From Candidatus Tayloriibacteriota bacterium (GTDB lineage: Bacteria > Patescibacteriota > Minisyncoccia > Phycocordibacterales > PALSA-1337), in NCBI GenBank assembly GCA_943354385.1, contig CALRBR010000006.1, positions 1 to 39,015 of the forward strand: a DNA stretch of 39,015 bases, read 5' to 3'. The position numbers were made by a program, and so were the translations under genes. Position 1 is the first letter of the stretch, and each line of letters starts with the position of its first letter. Shown piece after piece: positions 7,883-16,491 of the stretch. The notes below the pieces were generated by a model that worked only from the letters and a program-made list of their open reading frames with translations, searched no databases and was not told where the DNA came from.

Positions 7883-8512
7883 CTATTCAAATCGGTCTTT
7901 AAGAAAACTCCTTCGGTGCAATGGCGATAGACCATACTTTTTGATTTTCTCATAATGTTTTTTAGTACCGTAGCCCTTATGTATTTCAAAATCGTACTGT
8001 GGGTACTTTTTCGCATACGCCACCATCTGTCTATCACGCATTACTTTTGCTACGATAGAAGCGAGGCCAATAATTGGCTCTTTCAAATCACCTTTGATAA
8101 TTGTTTTTTGATTTTTATATTCGGCTGGAGCATATAGGCTACCGTCCAGAAGGACTTGGGTTTTCTTGGGATCAGGCGCTACCTTTTTTAGTGACTTTTG
8201 AAGCGCTTTTTTTATAGATTGAGAAAGACCCTTCGCATCTATCTCTTTTGCAGATATAAAAGTGACTACAAAGTTTAGTGCACGGTTTTTTTTAGCTGCC
8301 AAGATTTTCGCAAACCAACTCTCTCTCCTTATTGACAGTAATTTTTTAGAATCTTTGATGCCAGAAAAAAGGGCACGGTACTCGGCACTCGAAAGCTTAG
8401 TTTTCGCGTGTGCCACATCCACGCAGACGGCCCCAACCGCCACCGGCCCCGCTATTGGCCCGCGACCAACTTCATCTACACCCACAAGATACTTAGGAGT
8501 ATATTTTTTCAT
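7883..8512 (-). CDS. rnhB: Ribonuclease HII
   Basis: YLVGVDEVGRGPIAGPVAVGAV, IKDSKKL, IGLASIVAKVMRD, GYGTKKHYEKIKKYGLSPLHRRSF. Confidence 0.96.
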   Translation of the reverse strand: MKKYTPKYLVGVDEVGRGPIAGPVAVGAVCVDVAHAKTKLSSAEYRALFSGIKDSKKLLSIRRESWFAKILAAKKNRALNFVVTFISAKEIDAKGLSQSIKKALQKSLKKVAPDPKKTQVLLDGSLYAPAEYKNQKTIIKGDLKEPIIGLASIVAKVMRDRQMVAYAKKYPQYDFEIHKGYGTKKHYEKIKKYGLSPLHRRSFLKDRFE

Positions 8513-8557
8513 TCTAAAGTCATTTTATATAGTATACCTAGTATACCCCGAATTTTT

Positions 8558-8605
8558 TACAAACAAACGACATCTACGCTATAGCGTAGATGTCGTTTGT
8601 TTGTA
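8558..8605. repeat. 48-bp perfect zero-spacer palindrome between divergent rnhB and dnaE
   Basis: TACAAACAAACGACATCTACGCTA|TAGCGTAGATGTCGTTTGTTTGTA; all 24 pairs checked by hand. Confidence 0.93.
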
Positions 8606-8722
8606 TTTTTCTATTCATACATCCTACACATTCGCTCTGGTGAGCTCGGTACTTCCGCCGTAAGTCACGGCTTCTGAATCTTACTTCTTAAATCTATTCT
8701 CAAATGCTATAGTATACGAACT

Positions 8723-11700
8723 ATGGCCTCGAAATTCGTCCATCTCCACACACACAGCCACTATTCCCTCCTCAATGCCTTACCGAAAATAGACGAGCTC
8801 GTAAAAACTGCAAAAAAACAGGGGCAGACTGCACTCGCACTCACTGACGCAGGAAATCTCTACGGCGCTATCGAGTTTTATAAAGCCTGCAAAAAAGCCG
8901 ATATCAAACCAATCATCGGTATCGACGCCTATGTGGCAGTCCGTACTCGAAAAGATATGCAAGCCGGAGTAGATAATCGTCGTGCCCGCCTCGTTTTGCT
9001 AGCCAAAAATCTCGAGGGCTACAAAAATCTCATCCAGCTAGTAACCAAATCACACCTCGAGGGCTTTTATTACAAACCCCGTATCGATAGCGAACTCATC
9101 GAAACACATCCTCAAGGTCTCATCGCTATTGCCCCCTCTTTTTCGAGTGAGATCAGTCTCGCCCTCAAAAATCGCGATGTCGAAAAAGCCAAAACAAAAA
9201 TCGTCTGGTACAAAAAAGTTTATGGCGTAGATAACTTTTTTATCGAAATCACCCACCACCCCGAAATCGATGGTCATGAAGCCCTGATGCAACAGCTTTT
9301 GAAACTCGCTCGAGAGACCGACACTCCTATCGTCGCCGCGCACGATGTCTACTATATACACACCAGTGACAGATCTGCTCGAGATACCCTCATGCTCGTC
9401 AACACTCACGGCGATGTTTCTGACCGTATCTCGGACAACGATGACGAAAACTTTTCTTTCCTTTCTGGAGAAGAAATGGAAGTTCTATTTAAGGATGAGC
9501 CTGATGCTATCGAGAACAGTGCGAAAATCGCCGATCTATGCAACCTCGAGCTCGAGCTCGGCAAGTGGGTGTTTCCCGACTACAAAGTAGCTAGTGGCCT
9601 TTCCTATGATGACGAACTACGCCGACTCGTATATGAAGGTCTTTTAAAAAGAAAAGTTGAAAAGACAGACGAAGTGGAAAAACGCGTTGAATATGAGCTA
9701 TCCGTCATCAAAGCAAAAGGCTATGCTCCGTACTTTCTCGTAGTATCCGACCTGCTTCACTTTGCACACGACAATCACATCCTCACTACAATTCGAGGTT
9801 CGGTGGCGGGCTCTATGGTCACGTATCTAGCGGGAATTACAAATGTAAACCCTATCGAGTACAAGCTTCCCTTTGAGCGTTTTCTAAACCCCGAGCGTCC
9901 CTCTGCTCCCGATATCGACATGGACTATGCCGATAATCGCCGAGACGAAATGATCGAATACGCCAAGAAAAAATACGGTGCAGATCGCGTGGCACAGATC
10001 GGTACTTTTGGTACTATGGCTGCCCGTGGAGCGGTGCGCGATGTCGCGCGAGCCATGGGCTTCCCATATGACGTCGGTGATCGTATTTCCAAGCTCATCC
10101 CAATGGGCGCGCAAGGCTTTCCCATGACTATCGACCGCGCCGTCGAAGAAGTTCCCGAGCTCAAAGATATTTATAAAAAAGAAGCCGATGTCAAAAAGAT
10201 TATCGACATGGCAAAGAAGATTGAAGGTTGTGCCCGACACATCTCTGTGCACGCTGCTGGTGTGGTGATCGCTCCTCGACCACTGACGGACTTTACTTCT
10301 CTACAGTACGATACCAAGGGAGAAAATAAAATCATCACTCAGTTTGATATGCATGCAGTGGAAGATGCAGGTCTTCTCAAATTTGACTTCCTTGGTATTA
10401 AAAACCTTTCCATCCTCGCCGACGCTGTTGAGCGAGTAAAGAAGATTGAAAATATTGATGTTGATATTGAAAATGTCCCGCTCGAAGATGCAAAAACATT
10501 TTCCATGCTGGCCAAAGGCGAGACGGCTGGACTTTTCCAGCTCAATGGCGCCGGCATGACCAAATTTCTCAAAGAACTCCGTCCGAGCACTATTCATGAC
10601 ATCAACGCGATGGTGGCACTCTATCGACCAGGACCAATGGAATGTATTCCTCAATATATCGAACGAAAAAATAATCCCGAGCTTATAAAGTATCTCGACC
10701 CACGCATGAAAGAGATCCTCGCTCAGTCATACGGTGTCATCACCTATCAGGACGACGTCATGATGATCGCGATCAAGCTCGGTGGCTACTCCTGGCTCGA
10801 GGCAGACAAACTCCGTAAGGCGATGGGTAAAAAGATTCCAAAAGAAATGGAGGAACAAAAAGGCAAGCTCCGTGAGGGACTTTTAAAAAATGGTATGAGC
10901 GAGAGGAAGGCTGACACACTATGGAAGCTCATCGAGCCTTTTGCCGCATACGGATTCAACAAAGCCCACGCCGCTTCTTATGGTCGTGTTGCATACCAAA
11001 CGGCATACATGAAAGCCAACTTCCCGACCATCTATATGTCTGCGGTACTTACTGCTGACTCAGGAGATGTAGAGAAGATTTCTGAATTTATTACAGAATG
11101 TAAGCGTATGGAGATTCCCGTTTTACCGCCAGATATCAACGAAAGTTTCAGTCAGTTTACCATTGTCAAAGGCGACAACACTCCTATCAACCCCGACCGT
11201 ATTCGCTTTGGACTGGTCACCATTAAAAACTTTGGCCAAGGTATCGCCAGTGCCATTATCGAAGAGCGAAAATTAAACGGCAAATTTAAATCTCTCACCG
11301 ACTTCCTCGACCGAGTCAAAGATAAAAATTTAAACAAAAAATCTCTCGAAGCGCTCGTGAAAGCTGGGGCAATGGACTCATTTAGTGAACGTGGCAGTAT
11401 GATCGGCAACATGGAACAGCTCCTCGCCTACAACAAAGAAAAGGGTAAAATGCCAGATAATCAGGACTCGCTTTTTGGACTAATGGCCGACCACTCAAGT
11501 GTTCCTACTCTACGCCTAGCCGAAGTTCCACCCGCGTCTGCTTCAGAAAAATTGATCTGGGAAAAAGAGCTCCTCGGCCTCTACATTTCCGGCCACCCAC
11601 TCGACAAATATCGCGACGTTTTTGCAAAAAGAGATGTGGTGATTAAAACTATAAAAGACACGCCTAAAGAAGGTCAGATTGTGGTGCTCGCAGGCATCAT

Positions 11701-11920
11701 AGAAGAAGCAAAAATCATCGCTACCAAAAAAGGTGATAACATGATGTTTCTCCGTCTCGCTGACTTCACCGGCTCACTCGAAGTCGTCGTCTTCCCCCGT
11801 GTCTTTGCCGAGTCAAAAAGTTTCCTCATCGCCGAATCCTGCGTGGCCATCAAAGGCAAAGTATCTCTGCGCAACGGCGAAGTGAGCTTCCTCGCAGAAA
11901 AAATAAAGAAGTTAAGTTAA
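8723..11920 (+). CDS. dnaE: DNA polymerase III subunit alpha
   Basis: FVHLHTHSHYSLLNAL PHP domain, PDIDMDYADNRRDEMIEYAKKKYG, YRPGPMECIPQYIERK, YGFNKAHAASYGRVAYQTAYMKANFP, C-terminal OB domain. Confidence 0.97.
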   Translation: MASKFVHLHTHSHYSLLNALPKIDELVKTAKKQGQTALALTDAGNLYGAIEFYKACKKADIKPIIGIDAYVAVRTRKDMQAGVDNRRARLVLLAKNLEGYKNLIQLVTKSHLEGFYYKPRIDSELIETHPQGLIAIAPSFSSEISLALKNRDVEKAKTKIVWYKKVYGVDNFFIEITHHPEIDGHEALMQQLLKLARETDTPIVAAHDVYYIHTSDRSARDTLMLVNTHGDVSDRISDNDDENFSFLSGEEMEVLFKDEPDAIENSAKIADLCNLELELGKWVFPDYKVASGLSYDDELRRLVYEGLLKRKVEKTDEVEKRVEYELSVIKAKGYAPYFLVVSDLLHFAHDNHILTTIRGSVAGSMVTYLAGITNVNPIEYKLPFERFLNPERPSAPDIDMDYADNRRDEMIEYAKKKYGADRVAQIGTFGTMAARGAVRDVARAMGFPYDVGDRISKLIPMGAQGFPMTIDRAVEEVPELKDIYKKEADVKKIIDMAKKIEGCARHISVHAAGVVIAPRPLTDFTSLQYDTKGENKIITQFDMHAVEDAGLLKFDFLGIKNLSILADAVERVKKIENIDVDIENVPLEDAKTFSMLAKGETAGLFQLNGAGMTKFLKELRPSTIHDINAMVALYRPGPMECIPQYIERKNNPELIKYLDPRMKEILAQSYGVITYQDDVMMIAIKLGGYSWLEADKLRKAMGKKIPKEMEEQKGKLREGLLKNGMSERKADTLWKLIEPFAAYGFNKAHAASYGRVAYQTAYMKANFPTIYMSAVLTADSGDVEKISEFITECKRMEIPVLPPDINESFSQFTIVKGDNTPINPDRIRFGLVTIKNFGQGIASAIIEERKLNGKFKSLTDFLDRVKDKNLNKKSLEALVKAGAMDSFSERGSMIGNMEQLLAYNKEKGKMPDNQDSLFGLMADHSSVPTLRLAEVPPASASEKLIWEKELLGLYISGHPLDKYRDVFAKRDVVIKTIKDTPKEGQIVVLAGIIEEAKIIATKKGDNMMFLRLADFTGSLEVVVFPRVFAESKSFLIAESCVAIKGKVSLRNGEVSFLAEKIKKLS

Positions 11921-11926
11921 AAACAT

Positions 11927-12385
11927 TTACCTGCCCATTCTACAAATCTCCTCAAAATGTTTTTCTAAAAGTGGCTGTATCGAGAGTCGACTTCCTACTT
12001 GTGCGACAGGAACACCTTTGAGTTTTGGGTTTACCTTAATCAAAGAAATTGATACAGGATTTTTAAATTTTTCCACAAAGGCCGCTTCTACCTGCATCCA
12101 GATTGGATTTTCTTTGGTTGCTCTCGGGTCGTAATGATCATCTTTTGGATCCACAGCGGTCGCATCAGGATATGCAGGACTCACCACTCTTGCCACACCT
12201 ACCCCCGAGGGCGGATTGGCACTCGAATGATAAAAAATCACCAAATCCCCCACCTTCATGCCATCGCGCATAAAATTCCTGGCTTGAAAATTCCGCACCC
12301 CACCCCACGCCGTCTTTTTATCTCGCTTCAAGTCATCTATCGAGTAGCATGTCGGCTCACTTTTTATCAACCAGTAGTTTTTCAT
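11927..12385 (-). CDS. EVE (PUA-like) domain protein
   Basis: MKNYWLIKSEPTCYSIDDLKRDKKTAWGGVRNFQARNFMRDGMKVGDLVIFYHS: classic EVE signature. Confidence 0.93.
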   Translation of the reverse strand: MKNYWLIKSEPTCYSIDDLKRDKKTAWGGVRNFQARNFMRDGMKVGDLVIFYHSSANPPSGVGVARVVSPAYPDATAVDPKDDHYDPRATKENPIWMQVEAAFVEKFKNPVSISLIKVNPKLKGVPVAQVGSRLSIQPLLEKHFEEICRMGR

Positions 12386-12438
12386 TAAAATAGTATAGCA
12401 TAGCTATTCCAGCCTCGAGTAGAGCCACTGTTTAGTTT

Positions 12439-12468
12439 AAAGGCTCAACGGGCACCCGTTGAGCCTTT
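12439..12468. terminator. Stem-loop of the AAAGGCTCAAC family between divergent promoters
   Basis: AAAGGCTCAACGGG-CA-CCCGTTGAGCCTTT. Confidence 0.75.
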
Positions 12469-12485
12469 CAAAGTTTTTTGACCAG

Positions 12486-12525
12486 AATTCCCCCGAAAAT
12501 GTCTACTACCATTTTCGGGGGAATT
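12486..12525. terminator. 16-bp perfect stem-loop between divergent promoters
   Basis: AATTCCCCCGAAAATG-tctactac-CATTTTCGGGGGAATT. Confidence 0.75.
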
Positions 12526-12577
12526 TTTCCGCCCTATTCTTAATTCATGAATCTAGATTCTGACTTCTACAGATCGT

Positions 12578-12606
12578 TGACACCCCTCCAATACCGTGAT
12601 AACATG
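12578..12606 (+). promoter_or_regulatory. Promoter TTGACA-N17-TAACAT
   Basis: Upstream of the adenylate-kinase-like ORF. Confidence 0.55.
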
Positions 12607-12639
12607 CACTTCGGCTCTGTTCCTTGATAGTGTGAGGAA

Positions 12640-13329
12640 ATGGAGGAAAATTTAGGTAATAAACGTCAGAAAAATGAAAGGCTGGATACGAAAATGACTC
12701 GTAAAAAACTTCGGTTACGTCGACTCATCATCTTTTTTGGATGTGTCGGTTGTGGAAAAGGTGCAGCAGGAAAAGAGCTGCGTCGGACTTACAACCAATT
12801 GGTCATCGGACAGAGTGATCTGTTGCGATTCTACAGCGGTTACTTTCCCAACAGTCCCGAAGCGCACGACTTCCTTAGTGCGGGAGACCAAGGTAACTAT
12901 GCTTCAGACGAAACAGCACTGAGCACCTTTGAATACTTCCTGCCGACCTTTCTCCATGGTCACGAGACTGCATTTGGTGACGGGTTGTGTCGAACACCTC
13001 CTCAGTTCGAAGCACTCTTGAATCTGGCAGTAAAGCACGAGTTTTTGCTTTGTGGTGCTTTCATCAACCTCCACGAAGACGAGTGTCGCAAACGAATTCT
13101 AACGTTTCGAAAGGCACAGGAAAATCGTGCCGACGACAACCCAGAAACGCTTGAAACTCGGCTCAAGCTGTATCACGAGAAGACTCTGCCCGTCATTCGT
13201 AAAGCTCGGGAGATCTTTGGCGAAGACTTCCTTGAGGTGCCTGGAATCCTCGAGCCCGCACAAAAAGCCGATCTCATTGCCAGACACTTCAAACTTGAGA
13301 AACATCACCCAGCAACAAACTGTAGCTAG
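12640..13329 (+). CDS. Adenylate-kinase-like P-loop nucleotide kinase
   Basis: LIIFFGCVGCGKGAAGKELRRTY (Walker A); ENRADDNPETLETRLKLYHEKTLPVI resembles the AK R.DD..E....Rl..Y motif. Start codon uncertain (MTRKK possible). Confidence 0.75.
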   Translation: MEENLGNKRQKNERLDTKMTRKKLRLRRLIIFFGCVGCGKGAAGKELRRTYNQLVIGQSDLLRFYSGYFPNSPEAHDFLSAGDQGNYASDETALSTFEYFLPTFLHGHETAFGDGLCRTPPQFEALLNLAVKHEFLLCGAFINLHEDECRKRILTFRKAQENRADDNPETLETRLKLYHEKTLPVIRKAREIFGEDFLEVPGILEPAQKADLIARHFKLEKHHPATNCS

Positions 13330-13444
13330 ATGACACAACATGGCGTGCCCTACTTCAAGTAGTCGGCCGCTTTTTTATTTATTGATCTACTCTATAGAAT
13401 TACTCCTCCAGAAATTTTTAATAAAAAGTTTCTGGTGTCCCGGA

Positions 13445-13608
13445 GTTTTGTCTAGTAAAAAAAAGACTTTCACATCGGTAGATGCTGTATTCCTGTAGAC
13501 GGCGCTGGACGGGAGCCGAGACTGGAGGAAAATTTCAGCAGAAATTTATTCTTGCTTCGTCTATAGATGCCTATACCTAACCGATAGGCCTTTTTTACTA
13601 GACAAAAC
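13445..13608 (+). repeat. Structured intergenic element E1
   Basis: Outer arms GTTTTGTCTAGTAAAAAA / TTTTTTACTAGACAAAAC, inner arms TAGACG/CGTCTA, core GGACGGGAGCCGAGACTGGAGGA-AAATTT-CAGCAG-AAATTT-ATTCTTGC. Confidence 0.8.
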
Positions 13609-13663
13609 GAAGCATCGGTGCTATTATATCCCTCCAAGGCCTACGGGCTCTATTTTTAATTAT

Positions 13664-15442
13664 ATGGATATACGAAACATCGCAATTATCGCTCACGTGG
13701 ACCACGGCAAGACCACTCTTACCGACGCTATTTTAAAGCAAACTGGCTTTTCTAAAGAAGGTGTTTCTATGGACAGCAATACACTCGAGCTCGAGCGTGG
13801 TATTACTATTTATGCAAAAAACGCATCAATAGAATACAAAGGTACAAAAATCAACATCGTGGACACCCCTGGTCACGCCGACTTTGGCTCAGAAGTAGAG
13901 CGGGTGCTCCGCTCTATCGATACCGTGCTTCTCATCGTTGATGCGCAAGAAGGTCCGATGCCTCAGACTCGTTTCGTACTCAAAAAGTCACTCGAGCTCG
14001 GCCTCAAGCCTATCGTTGTTTTGAATAAAATCGACAAACCCGCTGCCCGGCCCAAAGAAGCACATGATGAAATCCTCGAACTCTTTATTGAGCTTGGTGC
14101 GACCGACGAACAGCTCGACTTTCCGTACGTCTACGCTATCGGTCGACAAGGTATTGCCAAATACAAGCTTACTGATGATAGCAAAAATCTCGACCCTATT
14201 CTTGACACCATTCTCGCCAAAGTTCCCCCATCAAAAAATGATATTTCTGCTCCACTTCGAGCGCAATCTTTCAATCTCGGATACGACAACTTCCTCGGAA
14301 GACAAGCGATCATCCGTATCTACGAAGGTATTATCAGAACTGGCCAAACCGTCTTTGCAAAAACTAATTCTGGCACACTCCACACAGGTAAAATTACCAA
14401 AATCCTCGCCTTCGACGGTCTCGACCGAAAAGAGGTCTCTCAGGCTGAAGCGGGTGACATCGTGATTATTTCCGGCCTTCCTGATATTTATATCGGCGAA
14501 ACTATTTGTGAAAAAGCAGATCAGGAAGCCCTTCCTGCTATTGCGATCGACGAGCCAACTATTTCCCTTACTTTCCTTGTAAACAATTCCCCTTTTGCGG
14601 GACGAGAAGGCAAATTTCTCACTACACGTCAGATCCGTGACCGACTCGAAAAAGAACTCGAGATCAACGTTGGCCTTAAGGTTGATTTTGGCGCCAACGA
14701 TACATTCAAGGTGTTTGGTCGAGGTGAGCTACACATTTCTATTCTTCTTGAAAATATGCGACGAGAAGGCTACGAGCTTCAGGTCTCTCAACCGCAAGTA
14801 ATTATTAAAGAAGTTGATGGCAAGAAAACCGAGCCGTTTGAAGAGCTTACTGTAGATGTGCGTACTGAACACGCTGGTGCGGTAATCGAAAAGATTGGCA
14901 GACGAAAAGGTATTATGACCGACATGCGAGAGAGAGAAGGTATTTCTCGAATTATTTTTGAAATTCCAACACGAGGATTGCTCGGTTACCGAGGACAGTT
15001 TGTGATCGATACCAAAGGTGAGGGTATTATGTCTTCACGAGTGGTTGGTTTTAGGGAATACGTAGGCGAAATCAACAAACACGAGACTGGTTCTATGATT
15101 TCTATGGAAAGCGGTAAAGCGCTCGCATTTGCACTTTGGAATCTTCAGGAACGAGGAGTGCTCTACATCAAGCCGACTGACGAAATCTACACCGGTATGG
15201 TTGTTGGTAATGTTACAAAAGGCGATGAGATGACGGTAAACCCTACCAAAGGTAAACAGCTCACAAACATGCGAGCGTCTGGCTCTGACGAAAGTATTTA
15301 CCTCACTCCGGCCTGGGAGCTCACTATCGAACGAGGTCTTGAGATCATGCATGAGGATGAATATCTCGAAATCTGTCCTAAAAGCGTGCGTCTACGCAAG
15401 AAATTTTTGACCGATACGGACAGGGCGAAGGCGAAGAGATAG
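13664..15442 (+). CDS. typA: Ribosome-associated GTPase TypA/BipA
   Basis: RNIAIIAHVDHGKTTLTDAILKQTG, ERGITIYAKNASIEY, NIVDTPGHADFGSEVERVL, VLNKIDKPAARP. Confidence 0.97.
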   Translation: MDIRNIAIIAHVDHGKTTLTDAILKQTGFSKEGVSMDSNTLELERGITIYAKNASIEYKGTKINIVDTPGHADFGSEVERVLRSIDTVLLIVDAQEGPMPQTRFVLKKSLELGLKPIVVLNKIDKPAARPKEAHDEILELFIELGATDEQLDFPYVYAIGRQGIAKYKLTDDSKNLDPILDTILAKVPPSKNDISAPLRAQSFNLGYDNFLGRQAIIRIYEGIIRTGQTVFAKTNSGTLHTGKITKILAFDGLDRKEVSQAEAGDIVIISGLPDIYIGETICEKADQEALPAIAIDEPTISLTFLVNNSPFAGREGKFLTTRQIRDRLEKELEINVGLKVDFGANDTFKVFGRGELHISILLENMRREGYELQVSQPQVIIKEVDGKKTEPFEELTVDVRTEHAGAVIEKIGRRKGIMTDMREREGISRIIFEIPTRGLLGYRGQFVIDTKGEGIMSSRVVGFREYVGEINKHETGSMISMESGKALAFALWNLQERGVLYIKPTDEIYTGMVVGNVTKGDEMTVNPTKGKQLTNMRASGSDESIYLTPAWELTIERGLEIMHEDEYLEICPKSVRLRKKFLTDTDRAKAKR

Positions 15443-15595
15443 CTACAGTATCGAGATAGCTAGAATTTCCCCGATTTTTCTTTTTGACCGAACATGTACC
15501 CATATCTTAGATTAGATAAATCGGAGGGAATTTTCGTTTTCAACAATATGTCTTTATACCCCGAATTACTAAGTACTGTCATAGGCGTATCATTT

Positions 15596-15690
15596 GAATA
15601 GGGTTTTTAGGCTGGCAAGCCGAAAACTTCAGAATTTTTCTAGCTCCGAAAAATCCGTACTTTTTCTACAGAGGCATACCCCTAAACCGA
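15596..15690 (+). repeat. Divergent member of the structured element family (E5)
   Basis: GGC-TGGCAA-GCC-GAAAACTTCAGA-ATTTTTC-TAGCTCC-GAAAAAT-CCGTAC keeps the two-hairpin layout; shares ACCGATAGGC downstream with E1. Confidence 0.5.
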
Positions 15691-15799
15691 TAGGCTTCGA
15701 AAAAATATGCCAAGAGAAGTATTCTACAATTGGGGCGGCTATAAATCCGCTCTAATGGCTCAAAAAACTGTCGAGCCGTTTACCTTTTTAGTAAGACCT

Positions 15800-15839
15800 T
15801 ACACACCTTTAGTACCCGGTCGGGTACTAAAGGTGTGTA
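15800..15839. terminator. 19-bp arm stem-loop
   Basis: TACACACCTTTAGTACCCG-GT-CGGGTACTAAAGGTGTGTA. Confidence 0.75.
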
Positions 15840-15868
15840 TCGCGGGGTTTTCACTCAATAAAATAAAA

Positions 15869-15886
15869 AGTCGGAAGTTCCGACTA
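15869..15886 (-). terminator. Intrinsic terminator of the 15899-16345 gene
   Basis: Minus strand AGTCGGAACTTCCGACT followed by TTTTATTTTATT. Confidence 0.7.
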
Positions 15887-15898
15887 TCGTCAACAACC

Positions 15899-16345
15899 TC
15901 AGAACACCATACCGAGCCAATCACAGAGACTGGCTGGTCCAAGAGCATCTGGGTCGAAGGCGATATTGATATCTAAGGGTTGAATGCCAGCTTCGACAAA
16001 ATGCTTCAGGTCGTATCGAAACGCCCCTGCTTGCCAGACAGCTTTATGCCGAAGACTGCCTACCGAAAAGATCTTATCGTGTCGCTCGTGAGCAACCTGC
16101 TTCCCACAGCGCTTACAGTAGGTAAACTTGAACACCGCAAAGAGCATATCGTCACCGACAAGAGTGTTCTCTACGACCCTCGCATGATCCTTACGTGTCC
16201 TTGGACACATGATGATCACTCGATCTACCTTTGTGCATTGGCACTTCGAGCAACGACGCTCCCATGCTTTGCGACGACGATAGTGCACACAACCTCCTGC
16301 CCCAGCGAGACAGGCGCAACCGACTACTGCTATGATTAGATTCAT
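15899..16345 (-). CDS. Hypothetical membrane-anchored protein with Cys-rich (zinc-ribbon-like) region
   Basis: N-terminal hydrophobic MNLIIAVVGCACLAGAGG; CSKCQC...C...CKRCGK; good promoter and terminator. Confidence 0.65.
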   Translation of the reverse strand: MNLIIAVVGCACLAGAGGCVHYRRRKAWERRCSKCQCTKVDRVIIMCPRTRKDHARVVENTLVGDDMLFAVFKFTYCKRCGKQVAHERHDKIFSVGSLRHKAVWQAGAFRYDLKHFVEAGIQPLDINIAFDPDALGPASLCDWLGMVF

Positions 16346-16363
16346 AAAATAACTCCGACACTC

Positions 16364-16392
16364 ATACTACAACATTTGGAACCTAAAGTCAA
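16364..16392 (-). promoter_or_regulatory. Promoter TTGACT-N17-TAGTAT
   Basis: Minus strand ttgactttaggttccaaatgttgtagtat upstream of the 16345 start. Confidence 0.65.
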
Positions 16393-16447
16393 TTTGTGTA
16401 ATAAAGACTTGCGATTTACAATTTAAGGACCATAGATGGTACGGAAA

Positions 16448-16475
16448 ACGCATCTACGCTATAGCGTATATGCGT
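16448..16475. repeat. 28-bp palindrome (one mismatch) 3' of truB
   Basis: AACGCATCTACGCTATAGCGTATATGCGTA region; core identical to the 8558-8605 palindrome. Confidence 0.85.
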
Positions 16476-16491
16476 AAAACTATCCTCTTGA

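Noticed and set aside
15707-15976. Plus-strand ORF of 89 aa
   Set aside because: It runs through a 40-nt hairpin (15800-15839) and a minus-strand terminator, and overlaps the better supported minus-strand gene; no family resemblance.
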